Below, in pieces: positions 34,140-43,814 of a stretch of 64,000 bases of DNA. Position 1 is the first letter of the stretch, and every line of letters starts with the position of its first letter. Both the position numbers and the translations under genes were made by a program. The notes below the pieces were generated by a model. It was given only the letters and a program-made list of their open reading frames with translations, was not told the DNA's origin and made no database searches. The DNA lies in assembly GCA_041918615.1 (NCBI GenBank), contig JAYRVH010000068.1, positions 9,685 through 73,684 on the forward strand, read 5' to 3'. This DNA is from JAEUJM01 sp041918615. GTDB lineage: Bacteria; Actinomycetota; Acidimicrobiia; Acidimicrobiales; DATDAH01.

Positions 34140-35470
34140 GCGCCGAACGCGGCCCGACCAAGGCGGGCCAAAGGGGCAAGGTGGTGATCGTCGGTGCGGG
34201 ATTCGGTGGCCTGGCCACTGCCCGGGGCCTGGCCGATGCCGCCGTCGACGTCACCATCGTCGATCGCCACAACTTCCACACGTTCCAGCCGCTGCTCTAT
34301 CAAGTGGCCACCGCCGGCCTGAACCCGGCCGACGTGGCCTACCCGGTGCGGGGCATCTTCCAGCAGCAACAGGACGTTTCGTTCCGCCATGCCGAAGTGG
34401 CCGGGGTCGACTGGCGTCAGCGTCATGTCGTCTTCGCCGACGGCACCGACCTCGCCTTCGACCACCTGGTCATCGCCGCCGGTGCCACCACCAACTTCTT
34501 CGGGGTGATCGGGGCGGAGGAGCACGCCTATCCGCTCTACTCGCTGGCCGAGGCCGCGCAGTTGCGCAACCATGTCCTGGCCTGTTTCGAGGCGGCCGAC
34601 CGCAACCCCCACCTCATCGACGAGGGTGCGCTCACGTTCGTGGTGGTGGGTGGCGGCCCGACGGGGGTCGAGGTGGCAGGCGCGCTCAGCGAGCTCATCA
34701 GCCACGTGCTCAGCAAGGATTTCCAGCGTCTCGCTGTCGCCCGCGCCCGGGTGCTGCTCATCGAGCGGGAGGATCACCTGCTGCCGCCGTTCCACCCGAA
34801 GTCCCAGTACTACTCCCGCCAGACGCTGGTGTCGCGAGGGGTGGAGGTGCGGCTCGGCGAGTCGGTCGAGCGCATCTCGGCGACCCGGGTCCATCTCGGG
34901 TCGGGCGAGGTGTTGCCGGCCCACACCCTCATCTGGGCGGCCGGCATCCAGGCCAACCCCCTGGCTACCGCCCTCGGGGTCGAACAGGCCCGCGGCGGGT
35001 GCATCGTCGTCGGCCCCGATCTGATGGTGAAGGGCCACGACAACGTCTTCGCCATCGGTGATGTCGCCCACATCGAGAGTGGCCGACTGCGCACCCAGGT
35101 CCTGCCGCAACTGGCGCCGGTGGCGGTGCAGTCGGGCAACCACGTGGCCCGTCAGATCCGACGGATCGAGGCCGGTCGCCCCACCCGCACCTTCCACTAC
35201 CTGGACAAGGGCACGATGGCCACGGTCGGTCGACGAGCGGCGGTGGCGGAGCTGCCGCTGCGCATCCGCCTGCACGGCTCGCCGGCGTGGATGGCCTGGC
35301 TGGGGCTCCACCTGCTCACGCTGGTGGGCTTTCGCAACCGGGTGTCGGTCTTCCTCAACTGGGCCTGGAGCTACCTCACCTGGGACCGCGGTCCCCGCCT
35401 CATCTTCAGCCCCCTGCCCGACGAGGACGCCACGCTGGCCCCGTCGTCCGTCGAGGAGGAGCTCGGATGA
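34136..35470 (+). CDS. ndh: Type II NADH dehydrogenase
   Basis: 444 residues. NDH-2 enzymes pass electrons from NADH to quinone without pumping protons. FAD motif VVIVGAGFGGLATARGLADA (about residue 16), the quinone-side motif FQPLLYQVATAGL, NAD-binding FVVVGGGPTGVEVAGAL and VFAIGDVAHI are complete; the C-terminal aromatic helices (AWMAWLGLHLLTLVGFRNRV) form the membrane anchor. The GTG at 34136 overlaps the nei2 stop and its own stop overlaps the DUF3052 start, so three or four genes are co-translated. Confidence 0.94.
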   Translation: MSAERGPTKAGQRGKVVIVGAGFGGLATARGLADAAVDVTIVDRHNFHTFQPLLYQVATAGLNPADVAYPVRGIFQQQQDVSFRHAEVAGVDWRQRHVVFADGTDLAFDHLVIAAGATTNFFGVIGAEEHAYPLYSLAEAAQLRNHVLACFEAADRNPHLIDEGALTFVVVGGGPTGVEVAGALSELISHVLSKDFQRLAVARARVLLIEREDHLLPPFHPKSQYYSRQTLVSRGVEVRLGESVERISATRVHLGSGEVLPAHTLIWAAGIQANPLATALGVEQARGGCIVVGPDLMVKGHDNVFAIGDVAHIESGRLRTQVLPQLAPVAVQSGNHVARQIRRIEAGRPTRTFHYLDKGTMATVGRRAAVAELPLRIRLHGSPAWMAWLGLHLLTLVGFRNRVSVFLNWAWSYLTWDRGPRLIFSPLPDEDATLAPSSVEEELG

Positions 35471-35898
35471 CGGCCGCGACCGCGGGCTATTCGGGCACCC
35501 CGCTGGCGAAGAAGCTGGGCATCAAGGAGGGCCACGCGGTGGCGCTGTTGGGCGCCCCCGACGGGTTCGAGGCCACGCTCGAGCCCATCCCCGATGGCGT
35601 GACCTTCCGCCGCAGGGCCCAAGGCACCAACGACGTGATCGTCGCGTTCTACACGAAGCGGTCCGACTTCGAGGGCCGCCTCGACACGGTGTTGCGGGCC
35701 ATGGACGTCGACGGCGGCCTGTGGGTGGCGTGGCCCAAGAAGGCGTCGAAGGTGCCCACCGACATCACCGAGGACACCGTCCGGGAGGTCTGCCTGCCCC
35801 TCGGCCTGGTCGACAACAAGGTCTGCGCCATCGACGACATCTGGGCGGGCCTGCGGGTCGTGTGGCGCAAAGAGCTCCGCGCCGCCAAACGCCCCTGA
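35467..35898 (+). CDS. DUF3052 family protein
   Basis: 143 residues with the family opening GYSGTPLAKKLGIKEGHAVALLGAP and the central DGGLWVAWPKKASKVPTDI plus C-terminal KVCAIDDIWAGLRVVWRKEL. Function of DUF3052 is unknown; it is common in actinobacteria and soluble. Start ATG overlaps the ndh stop (ATGA). Last gene of the lhr-nei2-ndh run; an inverted repeat follows. Confidence 0.85.
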   Translation: MTAATAGYSGTPLAKKLGIKEGHAVALLGAPDGFEATLEPIPDGVTFRRRAQGTNDVIVAFYTKRSDFEGRLDTVLRAMDVDGGLWVAWPKKASKVPTDITEDTVREVCLPLGLVDNKVCAIDDIWAGLRVVWRKELRAAKRP

Positions 35899-35919
35899 TC
35901 CACGCCGGGAAACCCCGCC

Positions 35920-35970
35920 CGAACTGGCGCCTGATTCTGCGCACGGGCCACCGAATCGGGCGCCAGTTCG
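35920..35970. terminator. Inverted repeat after DUF3052, possible terminator
   Basis: Arms 35920-35937 (CGAACTGGCGCCTGATTC) and 35953-35970 pair at 17 of 18 positions around a 15-base loop. Between convergent stop codons, so it may terminate both. The right arm contains GGGCGCCAGTTCG, which is also the sequence at and just past the 3' end of the tRNA-Arg gene (63579-63591). Confidence 0.65.
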
Positions 35971-35982
35971 CAGAACCTCGGT

Positions 35983-36648
35983 TCAGGCCGAGCGGGGGAT
36001 GTCGGCCAGCGCGCGGACCCTCTCGGCGTGGCGCTGGAGCTTGGCCACGGCGTATCCGGTGTGCAGGTTGACGAGTCGGGCCGTCACCTGGTGTCGGCGG
36101 GCGATGTCATCGGGGGTCTCCCCCCTCGTCAGGCTTTCGAGCACTTCACGCTCGGTTGCCGTGAGCGGTGAGGACATCCCGTACGGGTGGCTGCCGTCGG
36201 CGGCGTAGGCGTCGACGTCGTGCAGCACCCTCGCCGCCACCATCGGCGGGACCAGGTACTCACCCCTCGACGCGCCGCGAACGGCGGCGCCGCAGAGCTC
36301 GACGGCCTGGGCCCGCTGGAGGCATCCGGCCGCCCCGTGCTTGATGGCCTCGTAGGCCTTCTCCACGTCCTCGGGCCCCGCCAGCAAGATGAGCTCGACG
36401 GCCGGGGCCTGCTCGTGGAGGCGGTGGCACGCCTCGAGGGCGCCCGCGTGGGGCAGCTTGGTGTCGAGTATCACCGCATCGGGCAGCAGTTCGAGGACGC
36501 GGTCGATGGCGTGGGTGGTGCTCCCGGTCGACTCGAGCACGGTGATGCCCGGCTCGGACTGGAGTCGGGCCGCGATCTGGTTGCGCCGATCGTCGTCGGT
36601 GTCGGCCACCATCGCGGTGATCTCGGGGAGCGCCGCCACTGCGCACAT
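35983..36648 (-). CDS. LuxR/NarL-family response regulator
   Basis: 221 residues. N-terminal receiver domain with the acidic pocket (VADTDDD) and probable phospho-acceptor Asp in AVILDTKLP; C-terminal LuxR helix-turn-helix in LTATEREVLESLTRGETPDDIARRHQVTARLV. No histidine kinase is adjacent, so it may be an orphan regulator. Gene follows the ABC transporter operon on the same strand after 70 bases containing a hairpin. Confidence 0.85.
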   Translation of the reverse strand: MCAVAALPEITAMVADTDDDRRNQIAARLQSEPGITVLESTGSTTHAIDRVLELLPDAVILDTKLPHAGALEACHRLHEQAPAVELILLAGPEDVEKAYEAIKHGAAGCLQRAQAVELCGAAVRGASRGEYLVPPMVAARVLHDVDAYAADGSHPYGMSSPLTATEREVLESLTRGETPDDIARRHQVTARLVNLHTGYAVAKLQRHAERVRALADIPRSA

Positions 36649-36673
36649 GGCACGGGGTATCGGCCTGCGGTGA

Positions 36674-36700
36674 CCGCCGCTTGAGCGCTCAACCCGGCGG
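36674..36700. terminator. Nested palindrome between ABC operon and response regulator
   Basis: The perfect palindrome TTGAGCGCTCAA (36681-36692) is flanked by CCGCCG and CGGCGG, making a long GC stem. It may end the upstream ABC operon or serve as an operator for the response regulator gene, 26 bases downstream on the minus strand. Confidence 0.45.
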
Positions 36701-36718
36701 CGTCAGCCGATGAAGCCG

Positions 36719-39277
36719 CTATTCGGTGGCGATGGCGGCCAGGATGTCGAGCTTGGCGGCCCGGCGTGCCGGCCACGCCGCCATGAGGACACCGAGCCCG
36801 GCCGCGATCACGGTGAGCAACAGGAGTTGGCCGAACGGCAGCCGGAAGGTGTTGAAGCCCTGGCTCTCGAGCACGGTGATGAGCGAGAACGAGAACACGA
36901 TGCCGAGCACGAGGCCGAGGGCGGTGCCGAGCAGGGCGATGATGACCGCCTCCCACCGGATCGACGTCCGCACCTGGCGCCGTGACATGCCGACGGCCCG
37001 CATGAGGCCGAGCTCACGGGTGCGCTCGTAGATCGACAGGCCGAGGGTGTTGACGATGCCGACGAAGGCGATGATGACCGCCAGGCCGAGGAGTACGTAG
37101 ATCAAGGCGAGGAACTGGTTGATCTGTGCGGCCTGGTTCGCCTTGAGCTCACCCTGGTCCTGCACCTTGGCCAGGGGGTAGTCGTCGGTGACCGATTCGA
37201 TGGCCACGCGTCCGTCGGCGGGGCTCACCCCCTCGGCGAGACTGACGATCACCTCGTTGTCGTACTGGTCCTCGAAGTTGGCCTCGTAAGCGGGCAGGCC
37301 GAAGAGGTAGTCGATGGGGAAGTTGACGTTGATGGCGTCGGGTCGCTCGTAGAGCATGACGATGTCGAAGGACTGCGGCTCGTTGCCGACGGCATCCTTG
37401 GCGAACCGCACCGGGAGGGTGTCGCCCAGGCCGAGGCCCCACTCCTCGGCCTGATCGACGCTGAGGGCGATGGCGTCCTCGTCGAGTGCGTTCGGGTCGC
37501 CCTGGATCTCGCCCACGTCGACGACGTCGAACATGACGGCCGGGTCGATGCCGCCCACCTGTTCGGCGCCGAAGGCGATCTGGGCCTGGCCGAGGCGGAC
37601 GCCGGCGGCTGCATCCACCTCGGGCAGCGCGTTCAGCTCGTCGGCCATGGTCACCGGCAGGCCGCCCTGACCGAAGGTCTGCGAGTCGACCAGGAAGTCG
37701 CCGTTGAAGTTCTGGTTGATGGACTGGTCGACCGAGGCCTTCGCCGAGTCGGCGAAGATCGTGATGAACCCGATGAGGGTGACCGCGATCATCAGGGCCG
37801 CGGCGGTGGAGGCGGTGCGCTTGGGGTTGCGGACGGCGTTCTCGCGTGCGAGCACCCCGGTGATGCCCTTGAGGCGGGGGATGGGCCACGCAAGGAAGCG
37901 GCTCATGGGCCCGGCGATGACCGGGCCGAGCACGGTGACGGTGAGGAAGAGCCCCAGCACGCCGAAGCCGACCAGCTTGGCGTCGTCGTCGGCGAGGCCC
38001 TTGGCCAGCAGGAGCCCACCGAGGATCGCGAGCACGAGTCCCGCGATGCGGCGCCCCCGCGACCCGGCCGAGGTGTCGTGGGCGACGTCGCGCAGCGCGG
38101 CGATGGGCGGGATCTTGCCGGCCCTGCGGGCGGGGAAGAACGCGGCCGCCACGGTGATCACCGTGCCGACGATCATCGAGATGACGATGGTGAACGGCTT
38201 GACCACGGCGCCGCTGGCGGGCAGGTCGAGGCCCAGGCTGGCGAAGGCGGCCTTGAGGCCGAAGGCCAGGCCGATGCCCGCCACCACTCCCGCGGCCGAG
38301 GCGAAGAGGCCCACGATGACGGCTTCGAACATCACCGACGCGAGGACCTGGCGCGTGCCGGCGCCGACGGCCCGCAGCAGGGCGAGCTCGCGTCCGCGCT
38401 GCACGACGATGATCGAGAAGGTGTTGTAGATGATGAACGAGCCCACGAAGAGCGCGATGCCGGCGAAGACCAACAGGAACGTGGTGATGAAGCCGAGGGA
38501 CGCACCGATGTCGTCCTTGTTCTCGGCGGTGATGGCATCGCCGCTGAGGGCCTCGGTCCCCGGCGGAAGTGCGGCAGTGAGGTCGGCGACCAGCTGGTCC
38601 TGGCTGACGCCGTCGGCCGCGACGATCGCGATCTGCTCGAACTTGCCCGGTTTGCCCACGAGCTCCTGGGCGACGTCGGTCTCGAACAGGACGATGGCGG
38701 CGCCGGCCAGGCTGTTCGACTCGCCGAACGTCGCGACGCCGCTGATCTCGTAGTCGGTGGAGCCCGCCTGGGTCAGAACCCGGATGGGGTCGCCCACCGC
38801 GAAGTCGTTGGCCTCCGCGGTGCCCTTGTCGATCACGACCTGGTCGCCGACCGGCGCGGCGCCGTCCACGAGGGTGAACTGGTTGAGCTCGGGGGTGTCG
38901 CTCCAGTTGAAGGCGAAGGTGGGTGGGCCCTGGACGTTGCCGATGAGCTCGCCGTCCTGGTCCGCCAGCGCGGCGACGCCGGCCACCTGCCCCTCGGCGG
39001 CGGCAACCGACGGGAGGGTCTCGACCAGGTCGAGGTCTTCCTGGGTGACCCGCCCGCGCTGGCTCTGGCCGAAATCGCCCTCGAAGGTCTCCTGCTTGCG
39101 CACGACCGCGTCGGTGCCGGCGTTCACCTCGGTGAAGAGCTGGTCGAACACCGAGCGGATGGTGTCGGTGAGCACCAGGCTGCCGGCCATGAAGGCCACA
39201 CCCAGTACGACGGCGAGCGCGGTGAGGGCCAGGCGGAGCTTGTGCGCGAGGAGGCCCTTGACAGTGACGCGGAACAT
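36719..39277 (-). CDS. ABC exporter permease, FtsX/MacB type with two FtsX domains
   Basis: 852 residues. An N-terminal helix (LRLALTALAVVLGVAFMAGSL), a large extracytoplasmic domain, then three helices of a first FtsX domain (ELALLRAVGAGTRQVLAS), a second extracytoplasmic domain and a second FtsX domain (ELGLMRAVGMSRRQVR) with a C-terminal helix. Such permeases use ATP hydrolysis for mechanical work or export rather than transmembrane pore transport. The ATG at 39277 overlaps the stop of the ATPase gene (ATGA). Substrate unknown; lipoprotein release or export of hydrophobic compounds is usual in the family. Confidence 0.9.
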   Translation of the reverse strand: MFRVTVKGLLAHKLRLALTALAVVLGVAFMAGSLVLTDTIRSVFDQLFTEVNAGTDAVVRKQETFEGDFGQSQRGRVTQEDLDLVETLPSVAAAEGQVAGVAALADQDGELIGNVQGPPTFAFNWSDTPELNQFTLVDGAAPVGDQVVIDKGTAEANDFAVGDPIRVLTQAGSTDYEISGVATFGESNSLAGAAIVLFETDVAQELVGKPGKFEQIAIVAADGVSQDQLVADLTAALPPGTEALSGDAITAENKDDIGASLGFITTFLLVFAGIALFVGSFIIYNTFSIIVVQRGRELALLRAVGAGTRQVLASVMFEAVIVGLFASAAGVVAGIGLAFGLKAAFASLGLDLPASGAVVKPFTIVISMIVGTVITVAAAFFPARRAGKIPPIAALRDVAHDTSAGSRGRRIAGLVLAILGGLLLAKGLADDDAKLVGFGVLGLFLTVTVLGPVIAGPMSRFLAWPIPRLKGITGVLARENAVRNPKRTASTAAALMIAVTLIGFITIFADSAKASVDQSINQNFNGDFLVDSQTFGQGGLPVTMADELNALPEVDAAAGVRLGQAQIAFGAEQVGGIDPAVMFDVVDVGEIQGDPNALDEDAIALSVDQAEEWGLGLGDTLPVRFAKDAVGNEPQSFDIVMLYERPDAINVNFPIDYLFGLPAYEANFEDQYDNEVIVSLAEGVSPADGRVAIESVTDDYPLAKVQDQGELKANQAAQINQFLALIYVLLGLAVIIAFVGIVNTLGLSIYERTRELGLMRAVGMSRRQVRTSIRWEAVIIALLGTALGLVLGIVFSFSLITVLESQGFNTFRLPFGQLLLLTVIAAGLGVLMAAWPARRAAKLDILAAIATE

Positions 39278-40032
39278 CAGTCGCCCAGGCTCTTGAGGCG
39301 GTCGAGCACCTTCTCGGCGGTGGGGTCGTCCATGTCGTGGACGATCTTGCCGTCGGCCAGGAACACGGCCCGGTCGGCGTAGCCGGCGGCGTTGGGGTCG
39401 TGGGTGACCATCACGATGGTCTGGCCCAGTTCGCGCACGGCGCTCTGCATGAAGCCGAGGATCTCGGCCCCGGACCGCGAGTCGAGGTTGCCGGTGGGCT
39501 CGTCGGCGAAGATGATCTCGGGTGCCCCGGCGAGGGCGCGGGCCACGGCCACCCGCTGCTGCTGGCCACCCGAGAGCTCGCTCGGCCGGTGCTTCAGGCG
39601 GTCGGCCAGCCTCACCGCAGCGACGACGCGGTCGAGCCGCTCCTGGTCGGGCTTGTGGCCGGCGAGGGCCATGGGCAGGGTGATGTTCTCGATGGCGGTG
39701 AGCGTGGGCACCAGGTTGAACGCCTGGAAGACGAACCCGATCTTGTCCCGGCGCAATGCGGTGAGTTCCTTCTCCTTCAGCGTGCCGAGGTCGACGTCGC
39801 CGATGAGGACCCGCCCCGAGGTGAGCAGGTCGAGGCCGGCCATGCAGTGCATGAGGGTGGACTTGCCCGAGCCCGAGGGGCCCATGATGGCGGTGAACCG
39901 GCCCTTGGCCAGGTCGATGTCCACGCCGTCGAGGGCACGGACCTCGGTGTCGCCGCTGCCGTACACCTTGGTCGCGCCGATGGCGCGCGCTGCCACGGCG
40001 GTGGTCGGGGGAGCGGTTTCGGTCATGGCCAC
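39277..40032 (-). CDS. ABC transporter ATP-binding protein, MacB/LolD type
   Basis: 251 residues. Walker A GPSGSGKST, Q-loop FVFQAFNLVPTLTA, signature LSGGQQQRVAVARAL, Walker B IIFADEPTGNLD and the switch His in VTHD are all present; AENITLPM-type spacing fits the MacB/LolD subfamily. Partner of the permease encoded immediately downstream. GTG 40032 or ATG 40026 can start it; GGAGGA (40039-40044) supplies the ribosome site, making this one of the few leadered genes here. Confidence 0.93.
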   Translation of the reverse strand: MAMTETAPPTTAVAARAIGATKVYGSGDTEVRALDGVDIDLAKGRFTAIMGPSGSGKSTLMHCMAGLDLLTSGRVLIGDVDLGTLKEKELTALRRDKIGFVFQAFNLVPTLTAIENITLPMALAGHKPDQERLDRVVAAVRLADRLKHRPSELSGGQQQRVAVARALAGAPEIIFADEPTGNLDSRSGAEILGFMQSAVRELGQTIVMVTHDPNAAGYADRAVFLADGKIVHDMDDPTAEKVLDRLKSLGD

Positions 40033-40038
40033 GGGGGG

Positions 40039-40068
40039 TCCTCCACGAGATGGTGTCGGGTAACGCTA
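40039..40068 (-). promoter_or_regulatory. Promoter and ribosome site of the ABC exporter operon
   Basis: On the minus strand -10 hexamer TAGCGT (40063-40068) is followed by a leader of about 25 bases with Shine-Dalgarno GGAGGA at 40044-40039. Confidence 0.5.
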
Positions 40069-40163
40069 ACGGGCCGGTGCCGCCGTTCGGCGGTCCCATC
40101 GTGCGATCGACCGGCGTGCCCGTCGGAGACGAATCGGGTGGGCGGGCACGGGGGCATCCACCG

Positions 40164-40169
40164 TAGGCT
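40164..40169 (+). promoter_or_regulatory. -10 element TAGGCT, leaderless promoter of the cyclase gene
   Basis: TAGGCT ends 6 bases before the ATG at 40176. Confidence 0.5.
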
Positions 40170-40175
40170 GAGGCG

Positions 40176-43100
40176 ATGACGTGCGGGTCGTGCGGCGCGG
40201 CCATACCCGACGGCGCACGGTTCTGTCCTTCGTGTGGCCACGCCACGACGACGCCGAGCGACGAGCGACGGATCGCCACGGTCCTCTTCGCCGACCTCGT
40301 CGGCTTCACGTCGCTGTCCGAGTCCGCCGACCCCGAGCACATCAAGAACCTGGTCGACCGCTGCTTCGAGCGGTTGGTCGCCGAGATCGAGACGTTCGGC
40401 GGCAAGGTCGACAAGATCGTCGGTGATGCCATCGTGGCGCTCTTCGGCGCCCCCGTCGCCCATGAGGACGATGCCGAGCGGGCCGTGCGCGCCGCGCTGC
40501 GCATGCAGGAGACCATCGCCCTCCACGCCGCCGAGATCGGCGTCGACGTGCGCATGCGCATCGGGGTGAACACGGGCGAGGTGCTCGTCGGCGCGCTCCG
40601 CTCCGGCGGCGACTACACCGCCATGGGCGATGTGGTGAACACCGCGAGCCGGCTTCAGACCGCAGCCAGGCCGGGTCAGGTGCTGGTCGGCCCCGCCACC
40701 CACGCCGCCACGCACGGGGTGATCGGCTACGGCGACATGGTCCTGTTGCAGGCCAAGGGCCGTGGCGAGCCGGTGCCGTCCTGGGTGGCCACGGTCCCCC
40801 TGCTGCCGCCGGGCTCGCGCCCGCAGCGCCTCCGGGCGCCGCTGGTCGGCCGCGACCCCGAGTTGGCCATGCTCCGGGGTGCGGTCGATGCCGCGGTCGC
40901 CCACGGTCGGGCGCAGCTGATCCTGCTCGTCGGTGAGGCCGGGGTGGGCAAGAGCCGGCTGGCCGCGGAGGTCGCGGCGCTGGCCGAGTGCAACCACGAG
41001 GCCATCGTGCTCGAGGGCCGTTGCGTGCCCTACGGCGAGGCCAACGTGTGGTGGCCGGTGGCCGAGGCGCTGCGGCAGGCCCTGAGCCTGTCCACCGAGG
41101 CGCCGTTCAGCACGGCATCCGACCACGCCGTCGACGTCGTCTCGCGCACACTCGACCTGCGGCCCGAGGACGACGAGGCCAGGCGCATCGTCGAGGGTGT
41201 CCTCTACCTTCTCGGCTACGAGGTGCCTCTGCGCGACATCGAGCCCCAGCGGGCCCGTGAGGAGGCCACCCGGTCGGTGCTCGCCCTGATCGAGGGGTAC
41301 GCCCTCGACCACCCCGTGGTGATCGTGCTGTCCGATCTCCACTGGGCCGACCCCCTCGTGCTCGAGATGATCGACGACATGCTCGCCCGCCTCGGGCGTT
41401 TCCCCTATGTGGTCGTGGGCACCAGCCGCCCCGGCCTCGATGACCGGTGGGTGCCCCGGACGGGACGCCACAACACGGCGGTGCTCAACCTCGACCCCCT
41501 CGACCGCAAGTCGTCCGAGAAGCTGCTGGCCGTGCTGCTCGACGACCAGGCACCCGACGACGTGCGGTCGCTGCTGCTCGATCGCAGCGGTGGCAACCCG
41601 TTCTTCCTCGAAGAGCTCGTGTCGCTCCTCGACGAGACCGGCATGGTGGGCCAGGCGCCGAGCGCTGAGAGCGGCTTTCGCGATCTCCCTGACACGCTGC
41701 GCGGCCTCGTGGCCGCCCGACTCGACGCGCTGCCCCTGAACGAGCGCCAGACCCTGGTCAACGCCGCGGTCTGGGGTCGGCGGGGGCCCATCGAGGCGCT
41801 CGAGAAGATGCTCGAGAAGGATGACCCGTCCGGTGCGCTCGCCGCCCAGGCTCTGGAGGGGCTCGCCGCCAAAGAGGTGCTGCGGGTCGAGGGGCGTCGC
41901 TGGAGCTTCCACTCGGACCTCGTCCGCGACGTCGCCTACGGCACGCTCACCAAGGCCGACCGGGCCCGCAAGCACGCGGGCATCGCCACGTACCTGGAAG
42001 AGCACCCGAGTGCCGCCCCCGACGAACGGGTGGTCGACATCGTCGCCTACCACTACGGCATCGCCGCAGGCATCGCCACCGAGATGGGAAATGTGGCCGA
42101 TCTCCGCGCCGACATCGGCGATCGGGCACTGCATTGGGTCACCGAGGCCGCCCGCCGGGCCGACCGGGCCGACCTGCACCAGAGCGCCGCCCGCCTCTAC
42201 GGCCAGGCGCTCGACCTTGCGGTTGCGCTGGACGACGAGGATGCGGCCACGGCGGCGCTGCTCGGGCGGGCCAATGCGCTCACCGAGCAGCGTGAGCTGG
42301 GCCCGGCGCGTGCCGATGTGGGACGCGCCCTGGCCAGGGCCGACACGACGGGCGACCGGGCCACGCTCGCCAGCGCCCTGGTGGTGCTCGGCGACATCGA
42401 GTGGCGCGAGGGCGATCACGGCGCGGCCTCGATCACGCTCGACCGGGCCGTCGGCGTCTTCCGCGACCTGGGCGACCGCCAGGGCCTGGCCAGGGCCCTG
42501 CGCAGCCGGGGCATGGCCGACCTGATGGTGGGTTCGCACGGCGACGCCCCCGAATCGCTCGAGGCCGCGCTCGCTGCCTCGAGCGAGGTGGGCGATGTCC
42601 GGGGCGAGGCGTGGGCCCTGCAGAACCTGGCGTGGATCGCCTTCGTGGACGGCGACGCCGGCCAGGCCGAACGCCGCCTCGAGCAGTCGATCGCCAAGTT
42701 CAAGGACATCGGCGACCCGGGCGGGCTGAGCTGGGGGCACGGTCTGATGGCCTGGATCAAGTTCCGCCTCGGCGATGTCGACGCGGCGGAGGCATTGGTC
42801 GAACGGGTCCTGCCCGAGGCCCGTGAGCGTGGCGACCAGTGGGGCGAGGCCATGATGCTCGTGCTCCAGAGCGTGATGCGGCTGTGGGCGGGCCGCGCCC
42901 AGGAGGCTCGCGAGATCAGCGCCGCGTCGGTCGCCATCTTCCGCGGGATCGAGGACGTGTTCGGCGAGGTCCAGGCGCTGGCTCCGCTCGGTCGGGCCCT
43001 GATCGCACTCGGCCACGTCGACGAGGGCTTCTCGGTGCTCGAGAACATGCTGTCGGTTCGCGGGCTCACCGACGATCTCCGGTCACTGGGACTGACCGTG

Positions 43101-43703
43101 GTCGCCGGCGCCGCCACCCATGTCGGCGAGCCGACCCGCCTGCCTCCCGAGCTCACCGGCGACCTGTCCCTGTTCGACCCCCAGGGCCTCGGTGGCGACG
43201 AGCGCATGGTGGCCCTCGGCCTCGCCGCGCTGCACCGCGGCGACGCACCGGCGGCGGTGGCGCTCATCGAGAAGGCCGACGCCACGGGGGGACGCCATCC
43301 CTACCCCCAGAGCGGGCTCGCGCTGGCGTTGGTGTCGGTCGGTCGGCTCGACGATGCCATCGAGGCCGCCGACGGCGTGGTGACGTCGCCCCAGTCCACC
43401 TACCTCGACCGTACGCAGGCCAGGGTGGCAAGGGCGCTGGCCTGTGCCCGCCGCTCCGACCGGGCGGGCGTCGACACGGCGGTGGCCGAGGCGCTCGCCG
43501 AGGTGGACGCCTCCGACGACGTGGTCGCGCAGGCGCTGGTCCGACTGGGCGAGGCCGAGGCCCGCGCGTGGCTGGGCGACGACGTGGCGGCGCTGCGGGC
43601 CGATGTCGACGCCCGTCTCGATGCGCTGGCCATCACGGCCGTCGGCTGGCGAACCGCGTATTCCCTCGTTCCGCCTCCGGCGGAACGCCCTTCGGGCATC
43701 TGA
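40176..43703 (+). CDS. Zinc-ribbon / class III adenylate cyclase / AAA ATPase / TPR protein
   Basis: 1175 residues. Residues 1-22 form a zinc ribbon (CGSCGAAIPDGARFCPSCG). A class III nucleotide cyclase follows (about 33-200): metal-binding Asp in VLFADLVGFTSLSE and in KIVGDAIVALFG, and the GDVVNTASRLQ motif. Then an AAA_16 ATPase with Walker A VGEAGVGKSRLAAEV (about 255) and VIVLSDLHWADP, and a long C-terminal helical repeat region (TPR-like) to the end. Such proteins couple cAMP synthesis to protein-protein signals. Has its own leaderless promoter, divergent from the ABC operon. Confidence 0.9.
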   Translation: MTCGSCGAAIPDGARFCPSCGHATTTPSDERRIATVLFADLVGFTSLSESADPEHIKNLVDRCFERLVAEIETFGGKVDKIVGDAIVALFGAPVAHEDDAERAVRAALRMQETIALHAAEIGVDVRMRIGVNTGEVLVGALRSGGDYTAMGDVVNTASRLQTAARPGQVLVGPATHAATHGVIGYGDMVLLQAKGRGEPVPSWVATVPLLPPGSRPQRLRAPLVGRDPELAMLRGAVDAAVAHGRAQLILLVGEAGVGKSRLAAEVAALAECNHEAIVLEGRCVPYGEANVWWPVAEALRQALSLSTEAPFSTASDHAVDVVSRTLDLRPEDDEARRIVEGVLYLLGYEVPLRDIEPQRAREEATRSVLALIEGYALDHPVVIVLSDLHWADPLVLEMIDDMLARLGRFPYVVVGTSRPGLDDRWVPRTGRHNTAVLNLDPLDRKSSEKLLAVLLDDQAPDDVRSLLLDRSGGNPFFLEELVSLLDETGMVGQAPSAESGFRDLPDTLRGLVAARLDALPLNERQTLVNAAVWGRRGPIEALEKMLEKDDPSGALAAQALEGLAAKEVLRVEGRRWSFHSDLVRDVAYGTLTKADRARKHAGIATYLEEHPSAAPDERVVDIVAYHYGIAAGIATEMGNVADLRADIGDRALHWVTEAARRADRADLHQSAARLYGQALDLAVALDDEDAATAALLGRANALTEQRELGPARADVGRALARADTTGDRATLASALVVLGDIEWREGDHGAASITLDRAVGVFRDLGDRQGLARALRSRGMADLMVGSHGDAPESLEAALAASSEVGDVRGEAWALQNLAWIAFVDGDAGQAERRLEQSIAKFKDIGDPGGLSWGHGLMAWIKFRLGDVDAAEALVERVLPEARERGDQWGEAMMLVLQSVMRLWAGRAQEAREISAASVAIFRGIEDVFGEVQALAPLGRALIALGHVDEGFSVLENMLSVRGLTDDLRSLGLTVVAGAATHVGEPTRLPPELTGDLSLFDPQGLGGDERMVALGLAALHRGDAPAAVALIEKADATGGRHPYPQSGLALALVSVGRLDDAIEAADGVVTSPQSTYLDRTQARVARALACARRSDRAGVDTAVAEALAEVDASDDVVAQALVRLGEAEARAWLGDDVAALRADVDARLDALAITAVGWRTAYSLVPPPAERPSGI

Positions 43704-43752
43704 CCCCCGTCGGCGGTGCTGCTCCGCCCGGCTGCGCAGCCTGAAGAACGGA

Positions 43753-43782
43753 CGACGGTCGCGGTCAGAACCGCGACCGTCG
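43753..43782. terminator. 13-bp perfect hairpin between convergent genes
   Basis: Arms CGACGGTCGCGGT (43753-43765) and ACCGCGACCGTCG (43770-43782) with loop CAGA. Between the cyclase stop and the peroxiredoxin stop, so a bidirectional terminator is likely; no T-run. Confidence 0.7.
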
Positions 43783-43814
43783 CTGGCCCGGGTTCGGCGC
43801 GGTGCGCCTGGCGC

